From an uncultured Desulfococcus sp. (lineage in GTDB: Bacteria > Desulfobacterota > Desulfobacteria > Desulfobacterales > Desulfococcaceae), in contig CAJXSB010000002.1 in assembly GCA_913060435.1 (NCBI GenBank), positions 1 to 48,641 on the forward strand: DNA of 48,641 bases, given 5' to 3'. Numbering within the stretch: the first letter of the stretch is position 1; each line of letters starts with the position of its first letter. Below, in pieces: positions 1-9,307 of the stretch. The notes beneath the pieces are model-generated. The model was given only the letters and a program-made list of their open reading frames with translations. It was not told where the DNA came from and searched no databases. The position numbers and the translations under genes were made by a program.

Positions 1-274
1 TTTCGGTCTGCGGGGACACATCCGGAACCGAGGTTGACACTGTGCTTGGCGGCCTTTTGGGCGATGTCGTTCCACGGGGGATCGGCGTCTTCAGCGTGGT
101 GCCACCTATGGGAACTGTTTCCGGCCCTGAAAAATGCGCCGTCTCCTGTGTCGCCGTCATGGGATGCAACCCCCTTGAGCCCGGCGGAAGGTGCGGGACA
201 AAAGACGGCCGAACGGTCGCAGCCGGCGCAAGCCCTGCTCCCCTCTGGACCAGGTTATGGATGAATCGGCTCAT
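1..274 (-). CDS. Partial proline-rich protein of the contractile injection operon
   Basis: An open frame starts with ATG at 274 and runs off the left edge of the window with no stop, giving 91 codons. Its start overlaps the stop of the upstream baseplate gene as ATGA (274-271), and a GGAGG lies just before it, so translation is probably coupled. The protein begins MSRFIHNLVQRGAGL and becomes rich in Pro, Thr and Ser with no recognisable fold. I recall short proteins with a similar amphipathic start next to the gp26-like gene in other phage-tail-like clusters, but I cannot name a family. Position and coupling argue for a structural or assembly role in the injection system. The function is unknown. 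Confidence 0.65.
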   Translation of the reverse strand, partial: MSRFIHNLVQRGAGLAPAATVRPSFVPHLPPGSRGLHPMTATQETAHFSGPETVPIGGTTLKTPIPRGTTSPKRPPSTVSTSVPDVSPQTE

Positions 275-1146
275 CGGCGTCTTTCCTCCCCGAGGGTTTC
301 TCCCAGGCTTTCCAGGTACTGGCGGCGTCTCTGGGACGGCATGTTCATGATCTCCGCCTCGCTCCAGTGATGGTAAAAGGCCAGGAGATGAACCTCCTGG
401 TATAGAAAACGCGAGCTGCCGGCCAGCTCCTGGAAGAAGTAGCTTGCCGTATCAAAGAGGGCGGAGAAGTCGTGACCACATTCGGGGCAGCTCAGGTTGA
501 GCGTCAATTCCGCCTGGGGATCGCATTCCGCCATCATGGCCGGAAGGTGCCGGGCCACGGCGGAAGGCCAGTCCTCGACAGCCTCGCTGTTACTGTCTTC
601 CGCAGTCACCTTTTCCACGCAGCGGCCCAGAAGCAGGTCTGCTGCCGATTCTGGACGGCTGCGGGCAAACGCTGCCGCCGCTTCCTGATCAGCTCCCGTA
701 GGCAGGCGAAAATAGACCCGATAGGCACGCCCATTCTCGTTCAACGCGGTCTCGTGCCGATCCTTTGCATCGGGGCCCGGTGGCAGCAAGAGGTCGCTGA
801 CCTTCAATGCCAGGTCCATCTGTTTTCCGCAGTCCGGCTGCGGGCAGCTCAGCACGCAAGGCAGGCGGTCGCCCAGCGTCAACCGGCGAAGGTGGAGGAG
901 CAGGGCTTCTCGATCGCCCGCCGTCAGGGATCTCACCGCTTCCGAAGTCACCGAATCCCCAGGTCCCAGGGCTGTCAGGCAGCGGGCCAGCAGGGCCGTC
1001 ACGCGGTGGGCCATGGGAAGCGACTCGCCAACCTCCAGCAAAAAGAGTTCATCCGCGCCGGTGAGCTGGCGCAGAGACGCCTCGCGGTGACATATACCCT
1101 CCCGCCAGATGCCGGCAGGTAACGTGATGGTCACGGCGGTGTTCAT
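271..1146 (-). CDS. T4-type baseplate protein of a contractile injection system
   Basis: The product has 291 residues and resembles the T4_baseplate (gp26-like) family found in phage-tail-like injection clusters, where it is thought to help build the baseplate hub. The C-terminal part carries the family-like pattern of a helix-rich YHWSEAEIMNMP stretch and an Arg/Glu-rich tail. Two cysteine clusters are visible: C97, C101 and C106, then C220 and C223 in CPECGHDF. Together they could bind one zinc ion. The gene begins 2 nt after the tube gene stop and overlaps the next gene by 4 nt, so it sits mid-operon. No strong ribosome site is visible, which fits coupling to the tube gene. The family call is moderately sure; the zinc site is inferred. 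Confidence 0.7.
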   Translation of the reverse strand: MNTAVTITLPAGIWREGICHREASLRQLTGADELFLLEVGESLPMAHRVTALLARCLTALGPGDSVTSEAVRSLTAGDREALLLHLRRLTLGDRLPCVLSCPQPDCGKQMDLALKVSDLLLPPGPDAKDRHETALNENGRAYRVYFRLPTGADQEAAAAFARSRPESAADLLLGRCVEKVTAEDSNSEAVEDWPSAVARHLPAMMAECDPQAELTLNLSCPECGHDFSALFDTASYFFQELAGSSRFLYQEVHLLAFYHHWSEAEIMNMPSQRRRQYLESLGETLGEERRR

Positions 1147-1148
1147 GG

Positions 1149-1676
1149 TTATCCCGAGGGCTCGACAAAACTGGGCTCTGACGGTTCGGTCACGTCATAG
1201 TCCCGCTCCCAGCCTTCATTTTCCAGCTTCAGGGTTTGGATCGCCACGGCATTCCCGTTGGCGTCGAGTTCGGGCAGGGCTTGATATTCCGACACCCAGC
1301 AGCGGTAGACCTTGTAGGAAATCACCTTCTGGCCGGCTTCGTTGAAGACGTCGATGATGATGTCCTTGCGGAAATCCTCGAGCGACACCTCCATGCCCAG
1401 GCCGGCACCATAATTCCAGACCTTGTTGGCCCATTTTTCGAATTCGGTATCGTGCGTCACCCCGCGTTCCAGGGTAATGGGTTCGTATGTGATTTTTCCG
1501 GGCAGCTTGCGGCTCGAACTGGGATCGCCTCCCTCGCGGTGCGACACCAGCTCGGTGGTCCGCCTCAAGGCGCCCACCTTGCTGACCCCGGCGATGTACC
1601 GGCCGTCCCATTTGACGCGGAACTTGAAGTTTCTGTATGGATCGAACCGATGCGGGTTCACGCTGAACTGTGCCAT
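1149..1676 (-). CDS. Tail tube protein of contractile injection system (gp19-like)
   Basis: This 175-residue protein matches the phage T4 gp19-like tail tube family (Afp1/Afp5, Pvc1/Pvc5 type). Hallmarks are the N-terminal DPYRNFKFRVKWDG strand, AGVSKVGALRRTTE, the central YEPITLERGVTHD and the late LENEGWERD segment. Such proteins stack as hexameric rings to form the inner tube through which cargo is delivered when the sheath contracts. A GGAGG ribosome site precedes the ATG. It lies 12 nt downstream of the sheath gene on the same strand, so the two main stem components are made together. The length is normal for the family. Only one tube gene is visible here; others may lie beyond the left edge. 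Confidence 0.9.
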   Translation of the reverse strand: MAQFSVNPHRFDPYRNFKFRVKWDGRYIAGVSKVGALRRTTELVSHREGGDPSSSRKLPGKITYEPITLERGVTHDTEFEKWANKVWNYGAGLGMEVSLEDFRKDIIIDVFNEAGQKVISYKVYRCWVSEYQALPELDANGNAVAIQTLKLENEGWERDYDVTEPSEPSFVEPSG

Positions 1677-1688
1677 GGGAGTGCCTCC

Positions 1689-4322
1689 TTATGTCTCAAT
1701 CTGCCCGGCGATTTGGCGGATCTTGATGATGACGAACTCGGCCGGCTTGAGCGGGGCGAAGCCCACCAGAATGTTGACGATGCCCCGGTTGATGTCGTCC
1801 TGTGTGGTGGTCTCTTTGTCGCATTTCACCAGATATGCATCCCTCGGCGTACTTCCCTGAAATGCACCTTGACGGAAGAGGCTGTGCATGAACGCACCGA
1901 TGTTGAGGCGGATCTGCGCCCAGAGCGGCTCATCGTTCGGTTCGAAGACCACCCACTGGGTCCCCCGGTAGAGGCTTTCCTCGAGGAAGAGGGTCAGCCG
2001 GCGTACCGGGATGTATTTCCACTCCGACGCCTGCTGGTCGCTTCCCACCAGGGTACGGCTTCCCCAGCTTACATTGCCGTAAATCGGAAAATTTCGGAGG
2101 CAGTTGATGCCCAGAGGGTTCAGGGTTCCGTTCTCCTGATCGGTCAATTTGTAGTCCAGGGACTGAACGCCCCTCAATACGGCCTCGGTCCCGGCGGGCG
2201 CCTTCCAGACGCCGCGTGCACTGTCTGTGCGGGCATAGAGTCCCGCGATGGTGCCGCAGGCCCCGATGGATCGGGGGCGAAATTTATGGAGCGGGTCGGC
2301 AATGCGAATACGGGGAAAGTATACGGCGGCGTTTGCGTGGCGCAGGCTATCGCTCTTTTTGAGCCAACTCTTGATCTCTTGAACATCGTCGACGTTGTTG
2401 GGGGTATCCAGGATGAAAAAGGCCCGCTTTTTCTCACAGTAATGATTGGCCACGGCAATCACCTGCTGGGCCTCGGATGCTGACAGCGGTTTGGGATCGT
2501 TTCCCGATACCATGGCCGTCCGGGGGATACAGAGGATGTTGAAGAGATCTACATCTTCCAGTGCATAGATGCCTGTCTTGCTGTTCAGGTCTCCGATCAG
2601 CGCCGTACCATCGGGCGGTAATCCGTCATATCCGGAAGCGCCCGACCCTTGGGCGGTATTCGGCATCGCCGCTCCGGCGCCGAGGCGGTATTCCTGTACA
2701 TTGGCAACAGCACCGCTTGCTGTATCCAGCTTGAGCGCTTTGACGGTCTTTGCGTCCTGGGGGGCTTCCGTGAACACAACGGTATTTCCCGTGTGCCCGG
2801 GTATCACAACAAGCCGATGTTCACCCGCCTGCGAGTATAGTGCCACGCGCGCTCCGGTAAAGGCCTGGTTTTTCTTTTTGTCGGCGCTGCGGATCGCCTC
2901 TTCCAGGCGGGTCCTGGCATCGTTTAGGGAAGTGGGCTTTGGGCTGAGCGTTGCCGTGTGAGGGCCTTCATTTCCGATGGTTACTTTCAGCGCTGGCACG
3001 ACCGCGCTCAGCGTTGGCGGTGATGGGATATCGCCTGAAACCAACCCCTCCGCCGACATAACCGATGCCGTGTTCAGCTTCAGCTGGGATACGGTGGTAT
3101 TGTCGGTCGGCGTGGCGGCAAATGACACCTTGACGCCGGAGATGCCGGGTATCACAATGAGCCGGTGATCACCCGGCTGGCTATAGACTGCCACACGTGC
3201 TGCTTTGAACGTCTGCCCCTTGCCAGCCCCGCGGATGGCGTTTTCCAGGCGGGACCGGACATCGGTCAGTGAAGTGGGCTTTGGCATCGCAAATTCCGCC
3301 AGGTGTGGGCCTTCATTTCCGATGGTTACGCTTACTGCAGGCTTCCCGGCACTCAACGCCAGAGACGATGAAAGGTTACCTGAAACAGCCCCGTCAAAGG
3401 AGAGGGCCGATGCCGTGTCCAACGCTAACTCCTCTGCCGTTGGATCGGACCCTGCGGAGCCGAAGGCGATGCGCGAAGATGCGGATGTGGGGCCGGCGAG
3501 AATCCGAAGCCGGTTTTGAAAGAGTGCCACCTCGGCAGAGGCGAACGCCGGGTTGTCGGGCTTGCTGGAACGGATGGCGGATTCAAGCGCGGACCGGGCT
3601 TTTTCCAGGGTAGCTGGTTTTTCCTTGAATTTCGCGGTATAGCTCCCCTCCGTCCCGATGGTGACATCGACAGCCGGGGAGCTCGCCGTCAGCGCGACCG
3701 CGGAAAAAGAGGATAGGTCGCCTGAAACCGTCCCGTTTTGCGCCGGGGCATTGGCATGGGTCTTTTCTATTTGAATCAGCTTTGAGCCAGAGTTTCTGTC
3801 ATTGACGACCGCTTTCGCCCACGATGCATCCTTGGGATCCATCGATAGATTTCGAAAAACCTCAGAGCGGACGGTTCTGGGATTTTCCCCGCTGCCGGCA
3901 TACTCCGAGACCGTCATGTTGAACAGGGACGGGGCGGATGGATTGTAATCGATGCTGACCCGCAGATGATTGCCCCAGACGCCTTCGTTTATCGCTTCAA
4001 TTTCGAGGGACGCTGCACCGCCGTTGTCCAAGATCTTCAACGTCGCCTTCTTGGCACCTGTCGCGGTGCGGACCACCCAGGCTTCAGCGCCACCGTTCAG
4101 GAAGAACTGCTGGAGGGCATAGCTTACCTCGCTTTCAGCGTCCAACCCTCCGAATTCCCGGTTAAAGTCTCCCATGTTGAAGATTTGGACAGCCTGATTC
4201 ATCGGGCCTCGCCTCAAAAACCCGAGAAATGCCGTGACCGATGTTGAAACCCCCGTGATCGTTCTGACCTCACTTGGAACTTCTTCGATGTACACGCCTG
4301 GATAAGTGGGTGTGACCGGCAT
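1689..4322 (-). CDS. Contractile tail sheath protein with tandem-repeat insertion
   Basis: This 877-residue protein has the N-terminal sheath start (MPVTPTYPGVYIEEVPSEVR, then GVSTSVTAFLGF). Its C-terminal domain ends in the family hallmark GFAPLKPAEFVIIKIRQ. Sheath subunits polymerise around the tube and contract to drive it into a target. At 877 residues it is far longer than the roughly 350-500 residues usual for such sheaths. The excess is three tandem copies of an about 115-residue unit at residues 197-550, between the N-terminal domain and the conserved core. A GGAGG lies 7 nt before the ATG. It is the first gene of the operon, with an intergenic region of about 380 nt upstream. The sheath call is firm; the role of the repeats is unknown. 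Confidence 0.93.
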   Translation of the reverse strand: MPVTPTYPGVYIEEVPSEVRTITGVSTSVTAFLGFLRRGPMNQAVQIFNMGDFNREFGGLDAESEVSYALQQFFLNGGAEAWVVRTATGAKKATLKILDNGGAASLEIEAINEGVWGNHLRVSIDYNPSAPSLFNMTVSEYAGSGENPRTVRSEVFRNLSMDPKDASWAKAVVNDRNSGSKLIQIEKTHANAPAQNGTVSGDLSSFSAVALTASSPAVDVTIGTEGSYTAKFKEKPATLEKARSALESAIRSSKPDNPAFASAEVALFQNRLRILAGPTSASSRIAFGSAGSDPTAEELALDTASALSFDGAVSGNLSSSLALSAGKPAVSVTIGNEGPHLAEFAMPKPTSLTDVRSRLENAIRGAGKGQTFKAARVAVYSQPGDHRLIVIPGISGVKVSFAATPTDNTTVSQLKLNTASVMSAEGLVSGDIPSPPTLSAVVPALKVTIGNEGPHTATLSPKPTSLNDARTRLEEAIRSADKKKNQAFTGARVALYSQAGEHRLVVIPGHTGNTVVFTEAPQDAKTVKALKLDTASGAVANVQEYRLGAGAAMPNTAQGSGASGYDGLPPDGTALIGDLNSKTGIYALEDVDLFNILCIPRTAMVSGNDPKPLSASEAQQVIAVANHYCEKKRAFFILDTPNNVDDVQEIKSWLKKSDSLRHANAAVYFPRIRIADPLHKFRPRSIGACGTIAGLYARTDSARGVWKAPAGTEAVLRGVQSLDYKLTDQENGTLNPLGINCLRNFPIYGNVSWGSRTLVGSDQQASEWKYIPVRRLTLFLEESLYRGTQWVVFEPNDEPLWAQIRLNIGAFMHSLFRQGAFQGSTPRDAYLVKCDKETTTQDDINRGIVNILVGFAPLKPAEFVIIKIRQIAGQIET
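2673..3734 (-). repeat. Three tandem ~115-residue repeats inside the sheath gene
   Basis: The encoded units span about residues 197-310, 311-427 and 428-550. Each holds the ordered motifs V-SG-(D/N)-(L/I), VTIG-EG, KP-(A/T)-(S/T)-L, R-LE-AIR, A-(R/E)-VA-(L/V)-(Y/F)-(S/Q), (H/N)RL-(I/V/R)-(V/I), and (A/K)L-(L/K)-(D/N)TAS. Copies two and three are more alike (IGNEGPH, QAGEHRLVVIPG or QPGDHRLIVIPG) than either is to copy one, which suggests stepwise duplication. In known sheaths, insertions at this place decorate the outer surface. Confidence 0.85.
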
Positions 4323-4703
4323 TGAAAACCTCCACTGATGGGTTGTCGCTCCAAATCCACCCAGAGGGATAAACCCTTTTACAGGTGGCTCATGGTAAAA
4401 TAAGACAGTTCGGTCTGAAGGAGCATTTTGGTGGTAAGAGGTTAACGAAAGAATCTTTTGGGGTTGTCAACGGAGGAGAATGTCCGGTGTGAGATATAGA
4501 ATCGGATGGAATGCAGGGCGACCTGAATCGTCTTAACAGCGGGATTGTTCAGGATAGAGAAGCGTAGCTTAATGTATTTATTCTTTTATTATATTCATTT
4601 CTATTTTTTGTATATAGGGGAAACCCCTCATTTGCAGTGGGAAAAAAACCCATTGAGTTTTTTGACTCAGATCTATTATGCGATCAAGATGGATATGCTG
4701 CAA
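4323..4703. other. Intergenic region between injection-system and efflux operons
   Basis: No gene is supported in these 381 nt. It must hold the promoter of the injection operon, read to the left. A perfect minus-strand TTGACA sits at 4465-4470, but the hexamer 17-18 nt further (CGTTAA or GTTAAC) is a poor -10, so I do not assign a promoter firmly. The 4560-4620 part is markedly AT-rich compared with the rest of the window, and the 3' end of the efflux operon lies at the right side. Confidence 0.6.
4642..4669 (-). terminator. Possible intrinsic terminator of the efflux operon
   Basis: On the minus strand, about 35 nt after the stop of the outer membrane gene, a short hairpin (TGAGT, loop CAAAAA, ACTCA; plus 4654-4669) is followed by ATGGG and seven T. 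The stem has only five pairs, so it is weak, but the position and T-run fit a rho-independent terminator. Confidence 0.4.
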
Positions 4704-6119
4704 TTAAGGCGTTTTCGGTGTCATTTCGGCCTTGGTGATCCAGCCGCCGCCCAGGGCCTTGTACAGCTTCACGTAGGCCCTGAGGTAGAGTTGCCGAAGC
4801 TCCGAGAGCTCCAGCTCGGCTGAAAAGAGGGTCCTTTCGGCATCCAGGTACTCCAGGTAGCTGGTGACGCCCTGGTCGTATCGCTCCTTGGCCAGGTCGT
4901 TGGCGTTCTTGGCGGCGTCCCGCTGCCGCGTGACCGCGGCGACCTGCTCCCGGTAGGTCTCGATCTCCACCAGGGCGTCTTCGACCTCTTTGAAGGCCGT
5001 GAGGATGGTGTTCTCATAGATGAAGAGGGCCTGCTTGGTCCTTTCCTCTTCGATCTCCACCCGCCGGATGTTCTTGCCGAAATTGTAGATGGGGCCGAAG
5101 AGGCCGCCGCTTACGGACCAGATGCCGCCTTCGGAGGTGACGGAGGAGAGCTCGGAGCTGGCCGCGCCCAGGAGTCCGGTGAGCGAGATGGCCGGATATC
5201 TCAGCGCCTCGGCCACGCCGATCAGGGCGTTCTGGGCTTCGAGAACGGCCATGGCCTCGGCGATGTCGGGCCGGCGGTTGAGGAGGGCCGAGGGCAGCCC
5301 TGTGGGGATGTCCGGCGGGATCGTCTGGCTGGCCAGGGGCCGGCCCTTCTGGATCTCCTTGGGGAGCTGCCCCAGCAGCGTGCTGAGGGCGTTCTCGTTC
5401 TGGGCGATGAGGCGTTCGAATTGGGGAATGGCCGCCGCCGCGATCTCTTTCTGGATCTGGGCCTGGTTGACGTCGATCTCGGGGATGATGCCCTCGTCGA
5501 AGCGCTGCTGGATGATGTCAAGGCTATTCACCCGGGATTTGAGGGTGTTTTGGGAGATGCTCCGGCGCTGGTGGAAATCGAGCAGGAGGTAATAGGTGCC
5601 CACCACCTCGGAGATGAGGCTCAGCTGCACCGTCCGGAGGGCGAACTCCGATGCCAGCAGCTCTGCCTGGGCGGCCTCGGTGGCCCGCCGGAATTTCCCC
5701 CAGAAATCGATCTCCCAGCTCAGGATCGGGGCGACGAAGAGATTCGTGTTGGTGTCGTCGGACCGGACGCCCGAAAAGTTCCCGGCGCTGGCGCCGGCTT
5801 CGATGTCAAGGGCCGGATACTGGTCCGCCCGGGTGAAGCCCAGGACCGCGCGGGCTTCGGAGACCCGGCTGGCGGCGATCTTGAGGTCGCGGTTGTTCTC
5901 CAGGGCCATGATGACAAGCTTGTAGAGGACCGGGTCATTGAAGAGGTCCCACCACTTGAGGTTGACGGCCCTTGCCGTCTGCGGGTCCCCGAATCGATAG
6001 TTTTCCGGGGTCTCCGCCACCGGCGGCTTGAAATCCGGGCCGACGGTGCAGCCGAAAAGGAAAATGGAAATCGCCAGGGAGACGATCTTGAGCGCTTGAT
6101 GGGATTGGCCGGATCTCAT
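4704..6119 (-). CDS. RND efflux outer membrane lipoprotein (NodT/OprM family)
   Basis: This is the TolC-like outer membrane channel of a tripartite RND pump. I chose the ATG at 6119, giving 471 residues, because it follows AGAAGG and opens a lipoprotein signal ending in lipobox LFGC (Cys24), then TVGPDFKPP. The longer frame from 6224 would overlap the permease gene and bury the signal. The rest shows the family pattern of two outer-membrane-efflux repeats, with WWDLFNDP near the start, LLNRRPDIAEAMAVLEAQNA in the middle and SYLEYLDAERTLFSAE towards the end. It starts 4 nt after the permease stop and is the last gene of the operon. The drug or metabolite exported cannot be told from sequence. 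Confidence 0.93.
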   Translation of the reverse strand: MRSGQSHQALKIVSLAISIFLFGCTVGPDFKPPVAETPENYRFGDPQTARAVNLKWWDLFNDPVLYKLVIMALENNRDLKIAASRVSEARAVLGFTRADQYPALDIEAGASAGNFSGVRSDDTNTNLFVAPILSWEIDFWGKFRRATEAAQAELLASEFALRTVQLSLISEVVGTYYLLLDFHQRRSISQNTLKSRVNSLDIIQQRFDEGIIPEIDVNQAQIQKEIAAAAIPQFERLIAQNENALSTLLGQLPKEIQKGRPLASQTIPPDIPTGLPSALLNRRPDIAEAMAVLEAQNALIGVAEALRYPAISLTGLLGAASSELSSVTSEGGIWSVSGGLFGPIYNFGKNIRRVEIEEERTKQALFIYENTILTAFKEVEDALVEIETYREQVAAVTRQRDAAKNANDLAKERYDQGVTSYLEYLDAERTLFSAELELSELRQLYLRAYVKLYKALGGGWITKAEMTPKTP

Positions 6120-6123
6120 GGGG

Positions 6124-9100
6124 TCAAACCTTCTCGTTTTGGGAAGCGGCTTGGGAATCGGGTTCACGTCCGGATGCCTGGTCGCGTTTTTTTTCATACC
6201 GGGCGATCTTGCCGATGAATACAAACAGCATGGGATAGAAAAAGACGCCCAGGAGCGTCGCCACGGTCATGCCGCCCAGGAGCGCCATCCCCATTACCTT
6301 CCTTGATTCCGCGCCGGCGCCCGAGGCCACCACCAGGGGCAGGATCCCCAGGATGAACGAAAAGGCGGTCATGAGAATCGGCCGGAACCGGAGCTTGGCC
6401 GACTCCACCGCGGCGCTGAAAAGGGAAAGCCCTTCGTTGAACTTGATGTTGGCGAACTCCACAATGAGGATGGCGTTCTTGGCCGCCATGCCGATGAGCA
6501 TGACGAGGGAAATCTGGGCGAAGACGTTGTTCTCGTAGGCCAGGTCGTACTGGCGGGCCAGGAGCACGAATGCGAAGGCGCCGAAGATGGCAAAGGGCGT
6601 CCCCAGAAGAATGCTGAAGGGCAGGGACCAGCTCTCATACTGGGCCGCCAGGATCAGGAACACGAAGAGCAGCGAGAAGACGAAGACGATGGCGCCGGAG
6701 CCGGCGGCCTTCTTCTCCTGGTAGGACATGTTGCTCCATGCGTAGCCCATTTCGGGCGGCAGGACCTCCGCCGCCACCTCCTCGAGGGCGGCCAGGGCCT
6801 GGGCCGAGGTGTATCCCCTGGCCGGTCCCCCGGTCAGCTCGACGGCCCGGAACAGGTTGAACCGGTTGGTGAAGTCGGGTCCGACGACATTCTGGATATC
6901 CACGAAAGCCGATAGGGGAACGCTCTCACCGTCCTTGTTCTTGATGAAGAAGAGATCGATCTGCTCCTTTTTCTGCCGGTATTCGGGCTCCGCCTGGATG
7001 TAGGCCTTGTAAAGGCGGCCAAAGCGGTTGAAGTCATTGACGTAGCTGCCGCCGAGAAAGGCGCCGATGGTGGTATAGGTGTCGTTCAGGTCGATGCCGG
7101 CCTTGAGGGCCTTGTCCCGGTTGATCTCGATGAACCGCTGGGGCACGTCGGCCCGGAAAGTGGTGAAGACGGCGCCGATTTCAGGCCGCTCCTGGGCGGC
7201 GGCGATGAACTTCGCGGCCTGGCTGCCCAGGTATTCCGGGGTGTTGCCGGTACGGTCCTGGAGCAGCATGGTGAAGCCCGAGCCGCTGCCGAGCCCGGGG
7301 ATGGCCGGCGGGCCGAAGGCGAAGACCTGGGCCTCGTTGATCCCGAAAAAGAATTCCCGGTTCAGCTCGCTGACCAGGTCCTTGACGGTTTTTTCCCGTT
7401 CAGACCAGTCGATCAGGGAGACGAAGATAAAGGCGGCGTTGGAGGCGTTGCTGCCCGAGAGCATGCTGTAGCCGGTGGCCGTGGTGATGAATTCGGCCTC
7501 CTTGTGCCGCCCGATGATCGCCTCCGCCTTTTTCGCCACCGCATCCGCCCGCTGGAGCGAGGCCGCATCCGGGAGCTGGATATTGACGAAGAGGTATCCC
7601 ATGTCTTCTTCGGGCATGAACCCGCCGGGGACGATCCTGCCGATGAGCCCGGTGCCGACCGTAAGGGCGAGGATGATGACGACGCCGATGAAGATCTTCG
7701 GGGTGAAGACGTTGGTGAAGCCGATGTAGGTGTTGGTGGAGCGGTCGAAGACGCCGTTGAACATTTTGAAAAAAAGCCCGAGGGGACCGCGGTAGGGTTT
7801 GGGCTTTTTCAGGAGCAGGCCGCAGAGGGCCGGGCTCAGGGTCAGGGCGTTCATCGACGAGAAGCAGACCGAGACCACGATGGTGATGGCGAACTGCTGG
7901 TAGAGGAGGCCCGTGATGCCGCCCATGACCGCCGTCGGCACGAAGACCGCCACCAGGACCAGGGTCGTGGCGATGACCGGGGCGGTGACCTCCTTCATGG
8001 CGTGGACGGTCGCCTCCTTCGGCTCCATCCCGTTTTCGATGTTGACCTGGACGGCCTCCACCACGACGATGGCATCGTCCACCACGATGCCGATGGCGAG
8101 GACGAGGCCCAGGAGCGAGAGGACATTGATGGTGAAGCCGAGAAGCGGAAAGGCGATGAAGGCACCCAGGAGGGAGACGGGGATGGCGACGGTGGGGATC
8201 AGGGTCGCCCGCCAGTCCTGGATGAAGATGAAAACCACGAAAATCACCAGGGCCAGGGCGATGAAGAGGGTTTCGACGATCTCATCGATGCCCGCCGTAA
8301 TGGGGAGGGTCGCGTCGAGGGAGACGTCGTACCGGATCCCCTTGGGGAAGGATGCGGACATCTCTTCCATTGCCTTCCGGACGTCCTTGGCCAGCTGGAC
8401 CGCGTTGGAGCCCGGCGCTTGGTAAAGGGCGATGATCGAGCATTCCTTGTTGTTGAGCCGGGTGAAGTTGTTGTAGGTTTCGACACCGAGCTCGACCCGG
8501 GCGATGTGCTTGATCTTGACCTGGGCCCCGGATTCCGTGGTCCGCACCACGATCTCGCCGAACTCCTTTTCCGACTGGAGCCGGTCGGGCAGGCGGACCG
8601 TGTAGGTGAATTCGGTCCCCGGCGGTGCGGGTTCGGCGCCGAATTTGCCGCCCGGAACGATGACGTTCTGGGCGCGGATGGCGTTCATGATTTCCGGGAC
8701 GGTGATACCGAGCTGCGCCAGCCGGTCCGGCTTGATCCAGATCCGCATGGAATAGTCGCTGGCCCCCAGGACGTTCACTCTCCCGATCCCCTTGAGGCGG
8801 GCCAGGGCGTCCTTGATGTTGATGAGGGCGTAATTTCCCAGAAACTGCTGGTCGTATTGGCCGCCCTCGGCGGTCAGGGTCACCAGCATGAGAATGTTGG
8901 GGAGGGATTTCTCGGTGGTGACCCCCAGGCGTTTGACCTCCTCGGGCAGCTTGGCGGTGGCCGCCGAAACCCGGTTCTGGGTGAAGACCGTGTTCATGTC
9001 GGGGTCGGTGCCGATCTCGAAGGAGGTCTGGATCACCATGGTGCCGTCGTTGGCGTTGATCGACTTCATGTAGATCATGTTGTCGACGCCGTTGATCTGC

Positions 9101-9300
9101 TGCTCGAGGGGGGTGGCCACGGACTGCTCCACGTTGATGGCGTTGGCGCCCGTGTAGGTGGCCCGGACCTCGACGATCGGCGGGGTGATATTGGGGTACT
9201 GCTCCATGGGAAGGCTGAGAAGCGACAGCGTACCGACGATGACCGTGATAATGGCGATGACGATGGCGACAATGGGCCGCCTGACGAAAAAATTTCCCAT
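6124..9300 (-). CDS. RND efflux permease, HAE1 (AcrB-like) family
   Basis: This 1058-residue inner-membrane pump has the normal length of the hydrophobe/amphiphile efflux-1 family. It begins MGNFFVRRPIVAIVIAIITV, the canonical start with the first transmembrane helix, followed by PMEQYPNITPP. The proton-relay aspartates are D408-D409 in GIVVDDAIVVVE, and the partner lysine is in GMAAKNAILIVEFAN near residue 960. Two periplasmic loops and twelve helices are expected. It lies between the adaptor gene (7 nt upstream) and the outer membrane gene (4 nt downstream), so the operon encodes a complete trimeric pump. Substrates are probably hydrophobic or amphiphilic compounds, by family analogy only. 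Confidence 0.96.
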   Translation of the reverse strand: MGNFFVRRPIVAIVIAIITVIVGTLSLLSLPMEQYPNITPPIVEVRATYTGANAINVEQSVATPLEQQINGVDNMIYMKSINANDGTMVIQTSFEIGTDPDMNTVFTQNRVSAATAKLPEEVKRLGVTTEKSLPNILMLVTLTAEGGQYDQQFLGNYALINIKDALARLKGIGRVNVLGASDYSMRIWIKPDRLAQLGITVPEIMNAIRAQNVIVPGGKFGAEPAPPGTEFTYTVRLPDRLQSEKEFGEIVVRTTESGAQVKIKHIARVELGVETYNNFTRLNNKECSIIALYQAPGSNAVQLAKDVRKAMEEMSASFPKGIRYDVSLDATLPITAGIDEIVETLFIALALVIFVVFIFIQDWRATLIPTVAIPVSLLGAFIAFPLLGFTINVLSLLGLVLAIGIVVDDAIVVVEAVQVNIENGMEPKEATVHAMKEVTAPVIATTLVLVAVFVPTAVMGGITGLLYQQFAITIVVSVCFSSMNALTLSPALCGLLLKKPKPYRGPLGLFFKMFNGVFDRSTNTYIGFTNVFTPKIFIGVVIILALTVGTGLIGRIVPGGFMPEEDMGYLFVNIQLPDAASLQRADAVAKKAEAIIGRHKEAEFITTATGYSMLSGSNASNAAFIFVSLIDWSEREKTVKDLVSELNREFFFGINEAQVFAFGPPAIPGLGSGSGFTMLLQDRTGNTPEYLGSQAAKFIAAAQERPEIGAVFTTFRADVPQRFIEINRDKALKAGIDLNDTYTTIGAFLGGSYVNDFNRFGRLYKAYIQAEPEYRQKKEQIDLFFIKNKDGESVPLSAFVDIQNVVGPDFTNRFNLFRAVELTGGPARGYTSAQALAALEEVAAEVLPPEMGYAWSNMSYQEKKAAGSGAIVFVFSLLFVFLILAAQYESWSLPFSILLGTPFAIFGAFAFVLLARQYDLAYENNVFAQISLVMLIGMAAKNAILIVEFANIKFNEGLSLFSAAVESAKLRFRPILMTAFSFILGILPLVVASGAGAESRKVMGMALLGGMTVATLLGVFFYPMLFVFIGKIARYEKKRDQASGREPDSQAASQNEKV

Positions 9301-9307
9301 ATCTCGA

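Noticed and set aside
1-4322. Prophage rather than contractile injection system
   Set aside because: No integrase, capsid, portal or terminase genes are present; sheath, tube and T4-type baseplate without phage genes fit an injection system. Sequence beyond the left edge could still change this.
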